In this document: piece by piece, positions 42,536 through 50,942 of the stretch
Numbering within the stretch: the first letter of the stretch is position 1
Layout: the number at the start of each line of letters is the position of its first letter
Assembly: GCF_046244365.1 (NCBI RefSeq)
Contig: NZ_CP176395.1
Location: forward strand, 5,146,001 to 5,210,000
Reading direction: 5' to 3'
Source of the DNA: Paenibacillus_V sp046244365
GTDB taxonomy: Bacteria > Bacillota > Bacilli > Paenibacillales > NBRC-103111
Length of the DNA: 64,000 nucleotides
Notes under the pieces: model-generated
Database searches by the model: none
What the model saw: the letters and a program-made list of their open reading frames with translations, nothing else
What the model was told of the DNA's origin: nothing
Translations under genes and position numbers: made by a program

Positions 42536-43795
42536 CTATTCCGGATTATCGCTAGAGAGGAGCTTCCAGAGCTGGTAGAGCGCGCTCTTCGCCGCCTTCA
42601 GCTTGATCAGCTCGCGGCTCCCCGACTGCTTCGTTTCGAATGCAGCCGTTTCGCCCCCGCGCCGCGCTATGGCGATGTAAACGAGTCCGACCGGCTTGCC
42701 CTCCGACGGATCCGGACCCGCTACGCCGGTTACCGAAATCGCAAAATCCGTTCCTGTCCGCTCGAGCAGCCGTTCCGCCATTTCGCGGGCCGTACGCTCG
42801 CTGATCGCCCCCGGCGCCCCTTCGCCTTCCATGAGCTCCATCGGCACGCCGAGCAGCGCATGCTTAATCCTGTTCGTGTACGTAACAAATCCGCCCTGGT
42901 ACACCTGGGAGCTTCCCGGCACCGAGGTCACCATGTCACTAAGCATGCCGCCGGTGCAGCTCTCCGCCGCAGACAGCGTAAGTCCGCGGCCCGCCATCGT
43001 TTCGACAATGGTCCTTTCGATCGGCACGTCGCGGTCCGCGTACAAATGCTCGCCGAGTCGTTCGCGAATGATGCGAACCGTCTCTTCCATATTGGCATCC
43101 GCCTGCTCTTGGGAGGCTGCTCTTGTAGTCAGCCGCAGCGTAACCTCGCCTTCCTTCGCGTAAGGCGCAATCGTCGGATCCTCCTGCTTCTCGATCAGAT
43201 CGAGCAGCCGGTGCTCCAGAAAGGATTCCCCGATGCCGGCGAATTTGAGCATTTTGGAGAAAAGAGGCTGTTCCTCGCCCATAATCGCGCGCAGCCACTC
43301 CGTTCCGTAGCGCTCGAACATCGGCTTCATCTCTTTAGGAGGCCCTGGAAGCAGCATGTAGTGCGTTCCGCCCTGCGTGAGGGCTATGCCTACCGCCAGA
43401 CCCGTATCGTTCGGTAGCGGGTCGCTGCCTTCGAGCATGAGCGCCTGCCTTGCATTGCTCTCGACCATCGCGATTCCCCGGCCGCTGAAAAACTCCGTCA
43501 TCGTATCCATCGAAGGCTGATGAACGATCAGCTTGCGATCCAAGTAGGAAGCCAGCACGTCCTTCGTCAAGTCGTCCTGCGTCGGTCCGAGCCCCCCGGT
43601 GCAAATAATGACGTCCGCTCTCGTGCGAGCGATATCGAGCGCCTGCCGGAGTCTCGCTGCGTTGTCGCCGACGACCGTTTGAAAATAGACGCCCACCCCG
43701 ATGGACGTGCATTGCTGAGACAAAAATTGAGCGTTCGTATTGACGATTTGCCCCATCAGCAGTTCTGTGCCGACTGCGATAATTTCCGCTTTCAA
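42536..43795 (-). CDS. cinA: CinA, nicotinamide-nucleotide amidase / ADP-ribose pyrophosphatase type
   Basis: A 419-residue protein with an N-terminal MoaB-like (COG1058) domain (AVGTELLMGQIVNTNAQFL, GGLGPTQDDLTKDV) and a C-terminal amidase domain (AAESCTGGMLSDMVTSVPGSSQVYQGGFVTYTNRIK, VTGVAGPDPSEGKPVGLVYIAI). The C-terminal domain deamidates nicotinamide mononucleotide in the NAD recycling route. It starts at TTG 43795 behind GGGGGG, which matches MKSEIIAVGTE of B. subtilis CinA. It lies between pgsA and recA, as is conserved in Bacillales; here a terminator and a separate recA promoter separate it from recA. Confidence 0.93.
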   Translation of the reverse strand: MKAEIIAVGTELLMGQIVNTNAQFLSQQCTSIGVGVYFQTVVGDNAARLRQALDIARTRADVIICTGGLGPTQDDLTKDVLASYLDRKLIVHQPSMDTMTEFFSGRGIAMVESNARQALMLEGSDPLPNDTGLAVGIALTQGGTHYMLLPGPPKEMKPMFERYGTEWLRAIMGEEQPLFSKMLKFAGIGESFLEHRLLDLIEKQEDPTIAPYAKEGEVTLRLTTRAASQEQADANMEETVRIIRERLGEHLYADRDVPIERTIVETMAGRGLTLSAAESCTGGMLSDMVTSVPGSSQVYQGGFVTYTNRIKHALLGVPMELMEGEGAPGAISERTAREMAERLLERTGTDFAISVTGVAGPDPSEGKPVGLVYIAIARRGGETAAFETKQSGSRELIKLKAAKSALYQLWKLLSSDNPE

Positions 43796-43930
43796 AATAT
43801 ATCCCCCCCAAGAATCGTAGTGACAAGGATAACGCCTTTCGGCGTCCTACCGTTTTCGAAGAAAACGATATCGGAAGAGTAAGCTTAGCCGTCAGACGTT
43901 CACCGAGAAATCGAACAATCAGCGATTTTC

Positions 43931-43977
43931 AAAAAAAGACGCCAAAATCCGCTTGGCAAAGCGAGAAGAATGGCGTC
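43931..43977 (-). terminator. Terminator of pgsA
   Basis: A 7-bp stem (GACGCCA/TGGCGTC) with a 26-base loop that can form an inner pairing (GCTTTGCCAAGC), then TTTTTTT on the minus strand. Confidence 0.75.
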
Positions 43978-43993
43978 ATTTCCGAACGTGCCG

Positions 43994-44575
43994 TTACATC
44001 GGCGTATTGTTGATTACATGCTTGTTCTGTACAAAATAATCGATGCCCGAGTAGATCGTAATCACGGCTGCAACCCAGCTTGCAAGCAAATCAAACCGGA
44101 AGTTAATGAATGCAAACGGAAAATTATTGATGAGCAGCGCGATGATCGCGGTAATCTGCACCCCCGTTTTCCACTTGCCCCATTTGCTGGCAGCCATGAC
44201 GGTTCCTTCGAGCAGCGCGATTTGCCGCAAGCCCGTAATCGCAAATTCGCGGCTAATAATGACGATCGCGATCCAGGCGTCGAGCTTATCCATTTCCACC
44301 AGGGAAACGAGGACGGCGGAAACGAGAAGCTTGTCGGCCAGAGGATCCAGAAGCTTGCCAAGATTGGTCACAAGCTTGCGTTTACGCGCTATGTAGCCGT
44401 CCAGACTGTCCGTACTGGCGGCGATAATGAAAATCAGAGCGGCAATAATCTGATTATAAGTAATGCTGAACTGCTCGATCCGAATTTGCGGCAAACTGAC
44501 GTTTACAAGCAAAAAGAACATGATGATCGGCACTAGAAATATTCTCGCTAGTGTAATCCGATTCGCCAGATTCAT
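43994..44575 (-). CDS. pgsA: CDP-diacylglycerol--glycerol-3-phosphate 3-phosphatidyltransferase
   Basis: A 193-residue multi-helix membrane enzyme that makes phosphatidylglycerol phosphate. The CDP-alcohol phosphotransferase motif D-G-x2-A-R-x8-G-x3-D-x3-D is complete in STDSLDGYIARKRKLVTNLGKLLDPLADKLL (about residues 55-85). It begins 4 bases inside the end of rimO (ATGA overlap), so the two are translationally coupled. The N-terminus MNLANRITLARIFLVPI is typical. Confidence 0.95.
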   Translation of the reverse strand: MNLANRITLARIFLVPIIMFFLLVNVSLPQIRIEQFSITYNQIIAALIFIIAASTDSLDGYIARKRKLVTNLGKLLDPLADKLLVSAVLVSLVEMDKLDAWIAIVIISREFAITGLRQIALLEGTVMAASKWGKWKTGVQITAIIALLINNFPFAFINFRFDLLASWVAAVITIYSGIDYFVQNKHVINNTPM

Positions 44576-45900
44576 GCAATTCCCTCCCCGGACAAATCGA
44601 ACTCGAACGAGTGGGTAACTCTAACTCTGGCCATTTCCCCAATATTCGTTTTGCAATTTGTGACGAACACTTCTCCGTCAATTTCCGGGGCATCGTATTG
44701 CGAACGTCCTACATACACGTCGTTACGTCCGTCGTAACGCTCGATCAGCACGTCAATCTCTTTACCGATCCGCATACCGTTTCGTTCGTTAGAAATTTGA
44801 CGCTGAATTTCCATCAGCGTATTCGCTCTGTATTCCTTCACGTCGTTCGGCACTTGATCCGGCAAACGGGCGGCCGGAGTATCCAATTCCTTGGAGTACG
44901 CAAACACGCCGAGCCGGTCAAACTGCATTTCCTTTACGAACTCCGACAAATTCTCGAAATCCTGTTCCGTTTCTCCAGGGAAGCCGACGATGATAGAGGT
45001 GCGCAGAGCGACATCCGGCATGCGGTTGCGGATTTTACGGATCAGCTCGCGCGTATCGCGCTGCCTTCCCGGCCTGCGCATCCGTTTAAGAATCGAATCC
45101 TCGCTGTGCTGCAGCGGCATGTCGATATATTTGCAAACCTTCGGATTCGTGGCAATCGTTTCAATCAGCTCGTCCGTAAAAAATCCCGGGTAGGCGTAAT
45201 GAAGACGTACCCATTCGATTCCCGGCACTTCGCTCACCTTGTTCATCAGCTCGGGAAGCATGAAGCGGTCGTACAGATCCGAGCCGTAGTTCGTGGAATC
45301 CTGCGCGATCAGGCTGATTTCTTTGACGCCCTGGTCGGCAAGCTGCTTCACTTCCGCCAGAACCGATTCGATGCTGCGGCTGCGGAACTTGCCCCGCATG
45401 ATCGGAATGCTGCAGAACGTACATGCATTGTCGCAGCCCTCGGCTATTTTCACGTAAGCCGTATAACGCGGCGTCGACAGGCGGCGCGGCAGCACCTTGT
45501 CGTAGTTGAACGCGGGATTGCCTACCAGCATCGGCTTCCGCCCTGCAAGCGCCTGGTCGATGATGTCGTTGATCTTGTCAAAATCGCCCGTACCGACGAT
45601 CCCGTCGATCTCCGGCATTTCACGCATCAGCTCCGCCTTGTACCGCTGGGTCAAGCATCCGGATACGATCAGCGCCTTCAAGTTCGCCGTCTGCTTCAGA
45701 TCCGCCATGTCGAGAATCGTATTGACGGATTCTTCCTTCGCGGCATCGATAAACCCGCAGGTGTTCACAATGATGACCGTCGCTTCTTCTTTATCGTCAA
45801 CAAGCGAAAATCCGCGTTGATGAACCAACCCGGACATAATCTCGGAATCGACTAAATTTTTCTCGCAGCCCAAGGTCACGACCTTGATTTTCTCTGACAT
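44572..45900 (-). CDS. rimO: RimO, ribosomal protein S12 methylthiotransferase
   Basis: A 442-residue radical-SAM enzyme that methylthiolates Asp of ribosomal protein S12. N-terminal cluster cysteines lie in VTLGCEKNLVDSE, VNTCGFIDAAKEE and SGCLTQRY; the radical-SAM CxxxCxxC is CDNACTFCSIP; the sequence GIEWVRLHYAYPGFF and the C-terminal TRAM domain are standard for RimO and separate it from MiaB. The start at ATG 45900 (MSEKIKVV) follows GGGGGA; an upstream in-frame start would lack this site. It overlaps pgsA by 4 bases. Confidence 0.94.
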   Translation of the reverse strand: MSEKIKVVTLGCEKNLVDSEIMSGLVHQRGFSLVDDKEEATVIIVNTCGFIDAAKEESVNTILDMADLKQTANLKALIVSGCLTQRYKAELMREMPEIDGIVGTGDFDKINDIIDQALAGRKPMLVGNPAFNYDKVLPRRLSTPRYTAYVKIAEGCDNACTFCSIPIMRGKFRSRSIESVLAEVKQLADQGVKEISLIAQDSTNYGSDLYDRFMLPELMNKVSEVPGIEWVRLHYAYPGFFTDELIETIATNPKVCKYIDMPLQHSEDSILKRMRRPGRQRDTRELIRKIRNRMPDVALRTSIIVGFPGETEQDFENLSEFVKEMQFDRLGVFAYSKELDTPAARLPDQVPNDVKEYRANTLMEIQRQISNERNGMRIGKEIDVLIERYDGRNDVYVGRSQYDAPEIDGEVFVTNCKTNIGEMARVRVTHSFEFDLSGEGIA

Positions 45901-45970
45901 CGTACATCCCCCAAACCTATTCCTTTCATTTCTTAACAAGTATAATATAACGCCTATAACGTGTCAAAAC

Positions 45971-46019
45971 AAACGAAAACCTATGGTAACCCGCCATCGG
46001 ACGGGAAACGCACAGGTTT
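45971..46019 (-). terminator. Terminator of the YajQ-family gene
   Basis: A nested hairpin with outer stem AAACCT/AGGTTT and inner stem CCCG/CGGG. It is followed on the minus strand by TCGTTTG and then a T-rich stretch. Confidence 0.6.
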
Positions 46020-46030
46020 TTGCGCTTGCA

Positions 46031-46528
46031 CTAAGTGGAGCGGAAGTTCGTAAACTGCAAATCGAGCGCCAAATCCGCAGATCTGAGCAGCTGCATGACC
46101 TTCTGCAAATCGTCTTTGCTTTTACCCGTAACGCGAATTTGATCGCCTTGTATTTGGCTCGTCACCTTAAGCTTCGAGTCGCGGATCAGCACGTTGATTT
46201 TTTTGGCGATATCCTGACCGATGCCCTGTTTAAGCGTTACACGCTGGCGTACGGTCGTACTGGCTGCCGGCTCCACTTTTCCGTACTCGAGATTTTTCAG
46301 CGCGATGCCTCGCTTGGCCATTTTGGAATGAAGGATGTCGATAACGTTATTCAGCTTCATCTCGTCGTCCGAAACGATTACCAGACTTTCCTTTTCGAGC
46401 GTGATGCTGCTTTTGCTGTTCTTGAAGTCGAACCGAGTAGAAATTTCTTTTTCCGCCTGATTGATCGCGTTCGTTAATTCCTGCATATCTATTTTGGAAG
46501 TAATGTCAAATGCATTTTCCGAAGCCAT
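46031..46528 (-). CDS. YajQ-family (DUF520) nucleotide-binding protein
   Basis: A 165-residue protein of the YajQ family: MASENAFDITSKIDMQELTNAINQAEKEISTRFDFK at the start, then VILRDSKLKV-like and KGIGQDIAKKINVLIRDSKLKVTSQIQGDQIRVTGKSKDDLQ at the end. Some members bind cyclic di-GMP; the fold has two ferredoxin-like domains. The start at ATG 46528 is chosen because MASENAFD is the conserved N-terminus and AAAGGA lies 8 bases before it. Confidence 0.92.
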   Translation of the reverse strand: MASENAFDITSKIDMQELTNAINQAEKEISTRFDFKNSKSSITLEKESLVIVSDDEMKLNNVIDILHSKMAKRGIALKNLEYGKVEPAASTTVRQRVTLKQGIGQDIAKKINVLIRDSKLKVTSQIQGDQIRVTGKSKDDLQKVMQLLRSADLALDLQFTNFRST

Positions 46529-46649
46529 AACCAACGTCCTTTCCATGAATTGTCTCGTAAAACAGTATAGCAATATTCGCCAAGCATGAAAACCCCCGCC
46601 CGCCGCGTTACGCCCCGATCCGGAGTTCTTGCTGATAGTTGAAACCAAC

Positions 46650-46678
46650 AAAAAAGCATCCACTCTCATGGCGGATGC
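46650..46678 (-). terminator. Terminator of the small membrane protein gene
   Basis: A 6-bp stem (GCATCC/GGATGC) followed by TTTTTTG on the minus strand. Confidence 0.75.
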
Positions 46679-46718
46679 CCTTATGATAAAAGATGCGGCG
46701 GACTGGCGTCCTGTATGC

Positions 46719-46883
46719 CTAATATCTTCTCCTGACCGGATTCCGGAACATATCGAGCACACCAAGTACGATATGCGCGAGTCCAAAACCGAATATCCCG
46801 TATCCCCAAGCATTCGGCGTCAAATACCAACCGAGCACACTTACGACGATTCCCAATCCCGTAACAACCCAACTTGTCGACAT
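46719..46883 (-). CDS. Small two-helix membrane protein, 54 residues
   Basis: An ATG-started frame of 54 codons behind GCGAGGTTGGGACGT. The product begins MSTSWVVTGLGIVVSVLGWY, continues LTPNAWGYGIFGFGLAHIVL and ends GVLDMFRNPVRRRY: two hydrophobic segments joined by a short polar turn and a positive C-terminus, as in small membrane proteins. It lies between rodZ and the YajQ-family gene on the same strand, with a terminator 40 bases downstream. Function unknown. The evidence is the site, the codon pattern and the clean hydrophobic layout. Confidence 0.65.
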   Translation of the reverse strand: MSTSWVVTGLGIVVSVLGWYLTPNAWGYGIFGFGLAHIVLGVLDMFRNPVRRRY

Positions 46884-46991
46884 ACGTCCCAACCTCGCTT
46901 TAGCGGATAAGTGGCGTTACGATTTTAGGATTGTCTGGGAAACGGATATTTATTCGTTCGGCAATTTCATGCCGGATAGGGGACGGACTCC

Positions 46992-47858
46992 TTACAGATC
47001 GAACTGGTACCGCTTGACCGATTCCTTTTCGCCGATCGGAATGACCGTTCCATTAATTTTCAGCTCGACCGCATTGGCGGCTCCTAACGTCAAGTTAACG
47101 GATGGATCCAGCTCCCATTTCTGGTATTGGCCGGATAGAAGACTCTCCGAAAAAAGCGTTTCCTTCTGAACGGAATCTCCCGATTTGGTTTGCTTGTCGA
47201 TTCCGATCCAGCATTTGTCCTTCAGCACCGTAACTTCCACGATCACCTTGGAGGCTTTGGAAATTTGATAAAAATCTTTGCCGCCTTCGCTTTTCGTCAA
47301 TTTAACGTCCGGCTTGTCCGGCACGATCGGCGTCTGGCTCGGCTTCGTCTCCGGCTTTTGCTCCGAAGCGGTGGCGGCAGGCGTCGGCGCGGCGCTTACT
47401 TCAGACATTTTTCTGTCCGTAAGGTGCTCATTTGTTTGGCTTTGGGATACGTTCTCCTCACCTTCGGACTTCGCGTTCGTGCTGATGAAATAATAGAGAA
47501 TCCCGAAGATTAGCAGGACGAATGACCAGAGCATGATGCCGGTCAGCCGCTTGCTCCATTTTTCCGAATTTTTCGAATCCGTACGTTTCCGCCTGACCGG
47601 CTCCGCCGTTTGTTCGGGCTCAGAAACAGGGATGACATTGCGATAAAGCCGCAGCACTTCGTTCGGATCCAAGCCGACCGCCTCCGCGTAACTTTTGATA
47701 AAGGCGCGGATATAAAATGTGCCCGGTAAAACTTTTAAATTGCCTTCTTCAATCGCTTCCAAATAACGCTTGCGAATTTTTGTGACTTCCTGCAAATCCT
47801 CGAGTGAAATACCTTTCTCCAAGCGTGCTTTGCGCAGAAGCTGCCCCAGTTCGAACAT
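46992..47858 (-). CDS. rodZ: RodZ-like helix-turn-helix membrane protein (YmfM)
   Basis: A 288-residue bitopic protein. An N-terminal HTH_25 domain (GQLLRKARLEKGISLEDLQEVTKIRKRYLEAIEEGN) is followed by a basic stretch, a membrane helix (LTGIMLWSFVLLIFGILYYFI) and a Ser/Thr/Pro-rich linker. The C-terminal DUF4115 domain lies outside the membrane (VEVTVLKDKCWIGIDKQTKSG). RodZ links MreB to the elongation machinery. The start at ATG 47858 follows GGGGGTGAG; a GTG-type start upstream gives an odd extension. It lies between the YmfK-like and YajQ-like genes as in Bacillales. Confidence 0.92.
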   Translation of the reverse strand: MFELGQLLRKARLEKGISLEDLQEVTKIRKRYLEAIEEGNLKVLPGTFYIRAFIKSYAEAVGLDPNEVLRLYRNVIPVSEPEQTAEPVRRKRTDSKNSEKWSKRLTGIMLWSFVLLIFGILYYFISTNAKSEGEENVSQSQTNEHLTDRKMSEVSAAPTPAATASEQKPETKPSQTPIVPDKPDVKLTKSEGGKDFYQISKASKVIVEVTVLKDKCWIGIDKQTKSGDSVQKETLFSESLLSGQYQKWELDPSVNLTLGAANAVELKINGTVIPIGEKESVKRYQFDL

Positions 47859-47909
47859 GTGCTCACCCCCGTGTTTCCGTAAATCGCGGTTCAAATTGCC
47901 GATCGTTCG

Positions 47910-48674
47910 TTAAAACCCGTCATAGTTCCCCGTGAAGCTCTCGTACGAAATTTCTTCGTCCGGATTATTCCTCAGCTCCACGATATAGTCAAATGCGTTA
48001 TAGTCATATTCCGAATCCCTCACAAAAATGTCAGGATGCTCCACAACTTTCGTCGACGGCATAGCCATGATTTCCTGCAAGAGCGAATAATGCTTTTCGT
48101 TGGAACGCATGGTCGAAACGATACCGTCCACGATAAAGACGTTATTCACATTCATCTCGTCCTCCGACAGCTGGCTGCGCACGGTTTGACGAAGCAAAGT
48201 CGACGATACGAACGTCCAGCGCTTGTTGGCGCACACGCTGCCTGCAATAATCGATTCCGTCTTCCCTACCCGCGGCATGCCCCGAAGTCCGATCAGCTGA
48301 TTGCCTTCCTTCTTGAAAATTTCGCCGAGAAAATCGACCAAAAGTCCAAGCTCGTCGCGCGTAAAACGAAAGGTTTTCCGGTCATCGGAATCGCGTTCGA
48401 TATAACGGCCGTGGCGCACCGCCAAAATGTCGACGAGCTTCGGCTCGCGAAATTTGGTTACCGTAATATTATCCACTTTTTTTAACAGTTTACCCAATAT
48501 TTCAATTTTTTCTTCATCGCTCGTTTGCAGCAGCATGCCGCGTGTTTTATCCTCAACGCCATTGATGGTCATAATGTTTATTTCCAGCATCCCCATCAAC
48601 GATGCGATGTCTCCAAGCAAGCCGGGACGGTTTTTATGAATTCGGTATTCCATGTACCATTGCTTCATTTCCAT
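47910..48674 (-). CDS. ymfK: YmfK-like DUF3388 protein
   Basis: About 254 residues. An ACT-like N-terminal region (WYMEYRIHKNRPGLLGDIASLMGMLEINIMTINGVE) is followed by a DUF3388 region with a P-loop-like GLRGMPRVGKTESII (about residues 135-150). This suggests nucleotide binding. Function is unknown in B. subtilis too. The start is uncertain: ATG 48674 (MEMKQWYMEY) agrees with the family, while TTG 48722 in the same frame lacks a ribosome-binding site. Confidence 0.8.
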   Translation of the reverse strand: MEMKQWYMEYRIHKNRPGLLGDIASLMGMLEINIMTINGVEDKTRGMLLQTSDEEKIEILGKLLKKVDNITVTKFREPKLVDILAVRHGRYIERDSDDRKTFRFTRDELGLLVDFLGEIFKKEGNQLIGLRGMPRVGKTESIIAGSVCANKRWTFVSSTLLRQTVRSQLSEDEMNVNNVFIVDGIVSTMRSNEKHYSLLQEIMAMPSTKVVEHPDIFVRDSEYDYNAFDYIVELRNNPDEEISYESFTGNYDGF

Positions 48675-48765
48675 ATAAGCCCACATCCTATTCTTCTCGA
48701 TCGCCTCAAACGTTTCGTTCAATAATTCTACAATATTCGCGTTTTTCCTTCATCAGTCGCAAAAA

Positions 48766-49629
48766 TTATTTCAATTGTGCGCTTGCTTCCTGCTGCGAAT
48801 AGGTAAAAAGACCCGGCTTCCAGGAATCCGAAAGCATGCTTTCCTTGATCCGATTCAGGATCGGGTCCCAAGCAAGCTTATAGTCGGTCGAGGCGGTCAT
48901 GTCCATGAACGGAATGCGCAGCGAACGAATTTTCGTCAGCTCGGCGGCAGCTTCCGGCGTGTACAGCACGATCCATTTGGCATGGATCTGCTGCGCTTGA
49001 AAGGTCAGCTGCTGGAACCACTGCGCCACATTTTGCGAATCATAAAGAACGATTTGCTCCGCCTCTTCCGACGGCGCCCAAACGGCCGGCACCTGATGAG
49101 CTGCGGTCGTGATCCAAATAATCGGCGCGCCCGCCGTCTTTTGCATGGAAACCCAGTCGTTCCACAGCGTGTCGAACGTTTTGGCGTCGGCCTGCCATAC
49201 CGCCATATTATCCAGCGGCTGAATGGCTGCCGGGCTTCTCTCCGGCGTTTGCTGAAGAAGCGTCCACTTGATCTGGGGCAATTGCTCGGCTTCCTTCCTT
49301 GCATCCGCAAACAAGGAACTGCCGATCACGACGACTTGATCGTAAGCCGTTTCACGAATCGTTTTAACCGAATCCTCGTCAAGCGCCGTTTTATCCTTAA
49401 GCCACTTCCAAGCGATTTTATCGGATGACCGCCAGCCGTTAAGCGAGGCGTCCAGCTTCTGCGCCAAATCCGCAGGCAAATCGGGAGTAGTGACGACGAG
49501 CAGCGATTTTTTGTTTTTGAGCTGACCATCCGTCGCGACCGGCAGCGTATGGCCGCATGCCGCGAGAACCAACGAAATCATCATAACCGAAACGAGGCGC
49601 AATATCCAAATCTTCATCCGTCTTTCCAT
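48766..49629 (-). CDS. Hypothetical lipoprotein
   Basis: A 287-residue predicted lipoprotein with a basic N-terminus, a hydrophobic signal (VSVMMISLVLAACG) and lipobox LAAC. The rest alternates strands and helices in a pattern like Med/BMP-type or other periplasmic-binding-like proteins (LLVVTTPDLPADLAQKLDAS, QVVVIGSSLFADARKEAEQL, APIIWITTAAHQVP, AKWIVLYTPEAAAELTKI), but I cannot assign a ligand. It sits between the DUF3243 gene and the DUF3388 gene. Start codon at 49629 or at the ATG four codons further on; the spacing to AAGGAGA suits neither ideally. Confidence 0.7.
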   Translation of the reverse strand: MERRMKIWILRLVSVMMISLVLAACGHTLPVATDGQLKNKKSLLVVTTPDLPADLAQKLDASLNGWRSSDKIAWKWLKDKTALDEDSVKTIRETAYDQVVVIGSSLFADARKEAEQLPQIKWTLLQQTPERSPAAIQPLDNMAVWQADAKTFDTLWNDWVSMQKTAGAPIIWITTAAHQVPAVWAPSEEAEQIVLYDSQNVAQWFQQLTFQAQQIHAKWIVLYTPEAAAELTKIRSLRIPFMDMTASTDYKLAWDPILNRIKESMLSDSWKPGLFTYSQQEASAQLK

Positions 49630-49700
49630 TCTCCTTTATGACAAACGTGCAAACCACTTCTATCAGTATAAGAAATACGAGGTGCCACGTCCAATTCAAA

Positions 49701-49733
49701 AACAAAAGCCTCCTGCGGCAGGAGGCTTTTGTT
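49701..49733. terminator. Bidirectional hairpin terminator
   Basis: A 15-bp perfect stem (AACAAAAGCCTCCTG/CAGGAGGCTTTTGTT) with a CGG loop. The stem ends serve as T runs in both directions. Confidence 0.88.
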
Positions 49734-49818
49734 CCAAAATCTCAGCATGCTTTCGCATTGCCGATTGTACGATTTCCCGGCAAACGCGGCGTCAAAAGCG
49801 CCGAAATCGTCTCCGAGG

Positions 49819-50073
49819 TTATGCTCCCTTGGCAACAAGCTTCACCATCAGCCGAGCGAGCACCTTTTGCTCTTGGTCGTCGCCGGCATCCCAAAGCTCC
49901 TTAAGAATGCGTTCTTCTTTGTTCTCGGGATCGATTTTGTCAGCCAAAAACTCCCCGATCTGATAAGCAAGCTTCGCGATCGTCTCTTCGCTCATGCCGG
50001 CATGCTCGGCCATATTGACGCGTTCACCAAGAAATTGCTTCCATTTGTCAAACGATTTAAGAACGGTAACCAC
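49819..50073 (-). CDS. ymfJ: DUF3243 protein (YmfJ-like)
   Basis: An 84-residue helical protein: SFDKWKQFLGERVNMAEHAGMSEETIAKLAYQIGEFLADKIDPENKEERILKELWDAGDDQEQKVLARLMVKLV. It matches the DUF3243 family in length and in the central HAGMSEETIAK segment. Function unknown. It starts at GTG 50073 behind GGGAGG. It follows ymfI on the same strand as in B. subtilis. Confidence 0.85.
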   Translation of the reverse strand: MVTVLKSFDKWKQFLGERVNMAEHAGMSEETIAKLAYQIGEFLADKIDPENKEERILKELWDAGDDQEQKVLARLMVKLVAKGA

Positions 50074-50186
50074 AGTAATTCCTCCCTTGAGATGGATTTC
50101 GGATGAACACTTGTACTATGCGCAAAATGATGGCGGTCTATTCATCGTCCGAAATCGCATGGCGGTTAAGGGGGATCGTGTTCGTT

Positions 50187-50942
50187 CTATGTATGCCAGC
50201 CGCCGTTAGGGCTTATGATCTGCCCCGTTATGTAGCTGGATTCCGGCAGAGCAAGAAAATAAACGAGCGAGGCGATCTCATCGGGAACGGCGAAGCGGCC
50301 GAGCGGTATGCCGTCTTCGATCGCTTTCTTTTCCTCGGCGTTGAAGCCGCTCATCATATCCGTATCGACCGCGCCGGGAGCGACGGCGTTCACGGTTACC
50401 CCGGAGGGCGCCAGCTCCTTGGCCAGCGCCTTCGTAAAGGCATTGATGCCGCCCTTGGCGGTCGAGTACACCACCTCGCAGGAGGCGCCCGTCAGCCCCC
50501 AGATGGAGGATACGTTAATAATTCTGCCGAATTTCCTTTCGATCATGGAAGGCATAAACATTTGGGTACACAGGAATGTGCCTTTTACGTTTACGCTCAT
50601 AATTTCGTCCCATTCGTCCTCCGAGACGTCCGAAAGCAAGCCGTAATGCGACAACCCGGCATTGTTTACCAGAACATCCGGCTGCAGGCCATGCAGATCG
50701 AGCTTTTCCTTCATCCGCTCGATCTGCTCCTTCGACCTTAGGTCAGCAGCTACGGTCATCACCTTCGCGCCCTTTTCCAGACAACGGCGGGCCACCTCAT
50801 TCACGGATTCATGCGCCTGACGATAATGCAGCACGATGTTCATACCGACGCCGACGGAGGCGAACCGCTCTGCAATGGCAGCTCCTATGCCTCGGCTCGC
50901 TCCGGTGACCAGAACCGTATATTCGTTTAGCGACCTGTTCAT
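50187..50942 (-). CDS. ymfI: YmfI, short-chain dehydrogenase (EF-P 5-aminopentanone reductase type)
   Basis: A 251-residue Rossmann-fold reductase with TGASRGIG (NADP loop, residues 14-21), NNAG, the Ser of NVSSIWG and the YxxxK catalytic pair (YSTAKGG). In B. subtilis YmfI reduces the 5-aminopentanone on Lys of elongation factor P, completing that modification; orthology here rests on gene order and layout. It starts 4 bases inside the end of the YmfH gene (ATGA overlap), so it is coupled to it. Confidence 0.88.
   Translation of the reverse strand: MNRSLNEYTVLVTGASRGIGAAIAERFASVGVGMNIVLHYRQAHESVNEVARRCLEKGAKVMTVAADLRSKEQIERMKEKLDLHGLQPDVLVNNAGLSHYGLLSDVSEDEWDEIMSVNVKGTFLCTQMFMPSMIERKFGRIINVSSIWGLTGASCEVVYSTAKGGINAFTKALAKELAPSGVTVNAVAPGAVDTDMMSGFNAEEKKAIEDGIPLGRFAVPDEIASLVYFLALPESSYITGQIISPNGGWHT

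Noticed and set aside
44611..45855. Open frame of about 414 codons on the plus strand opposite rimO
   Set aside because: It lies inside a well-supported gene, with no site or domain; it follows from the base composition of the minus-strand gene.
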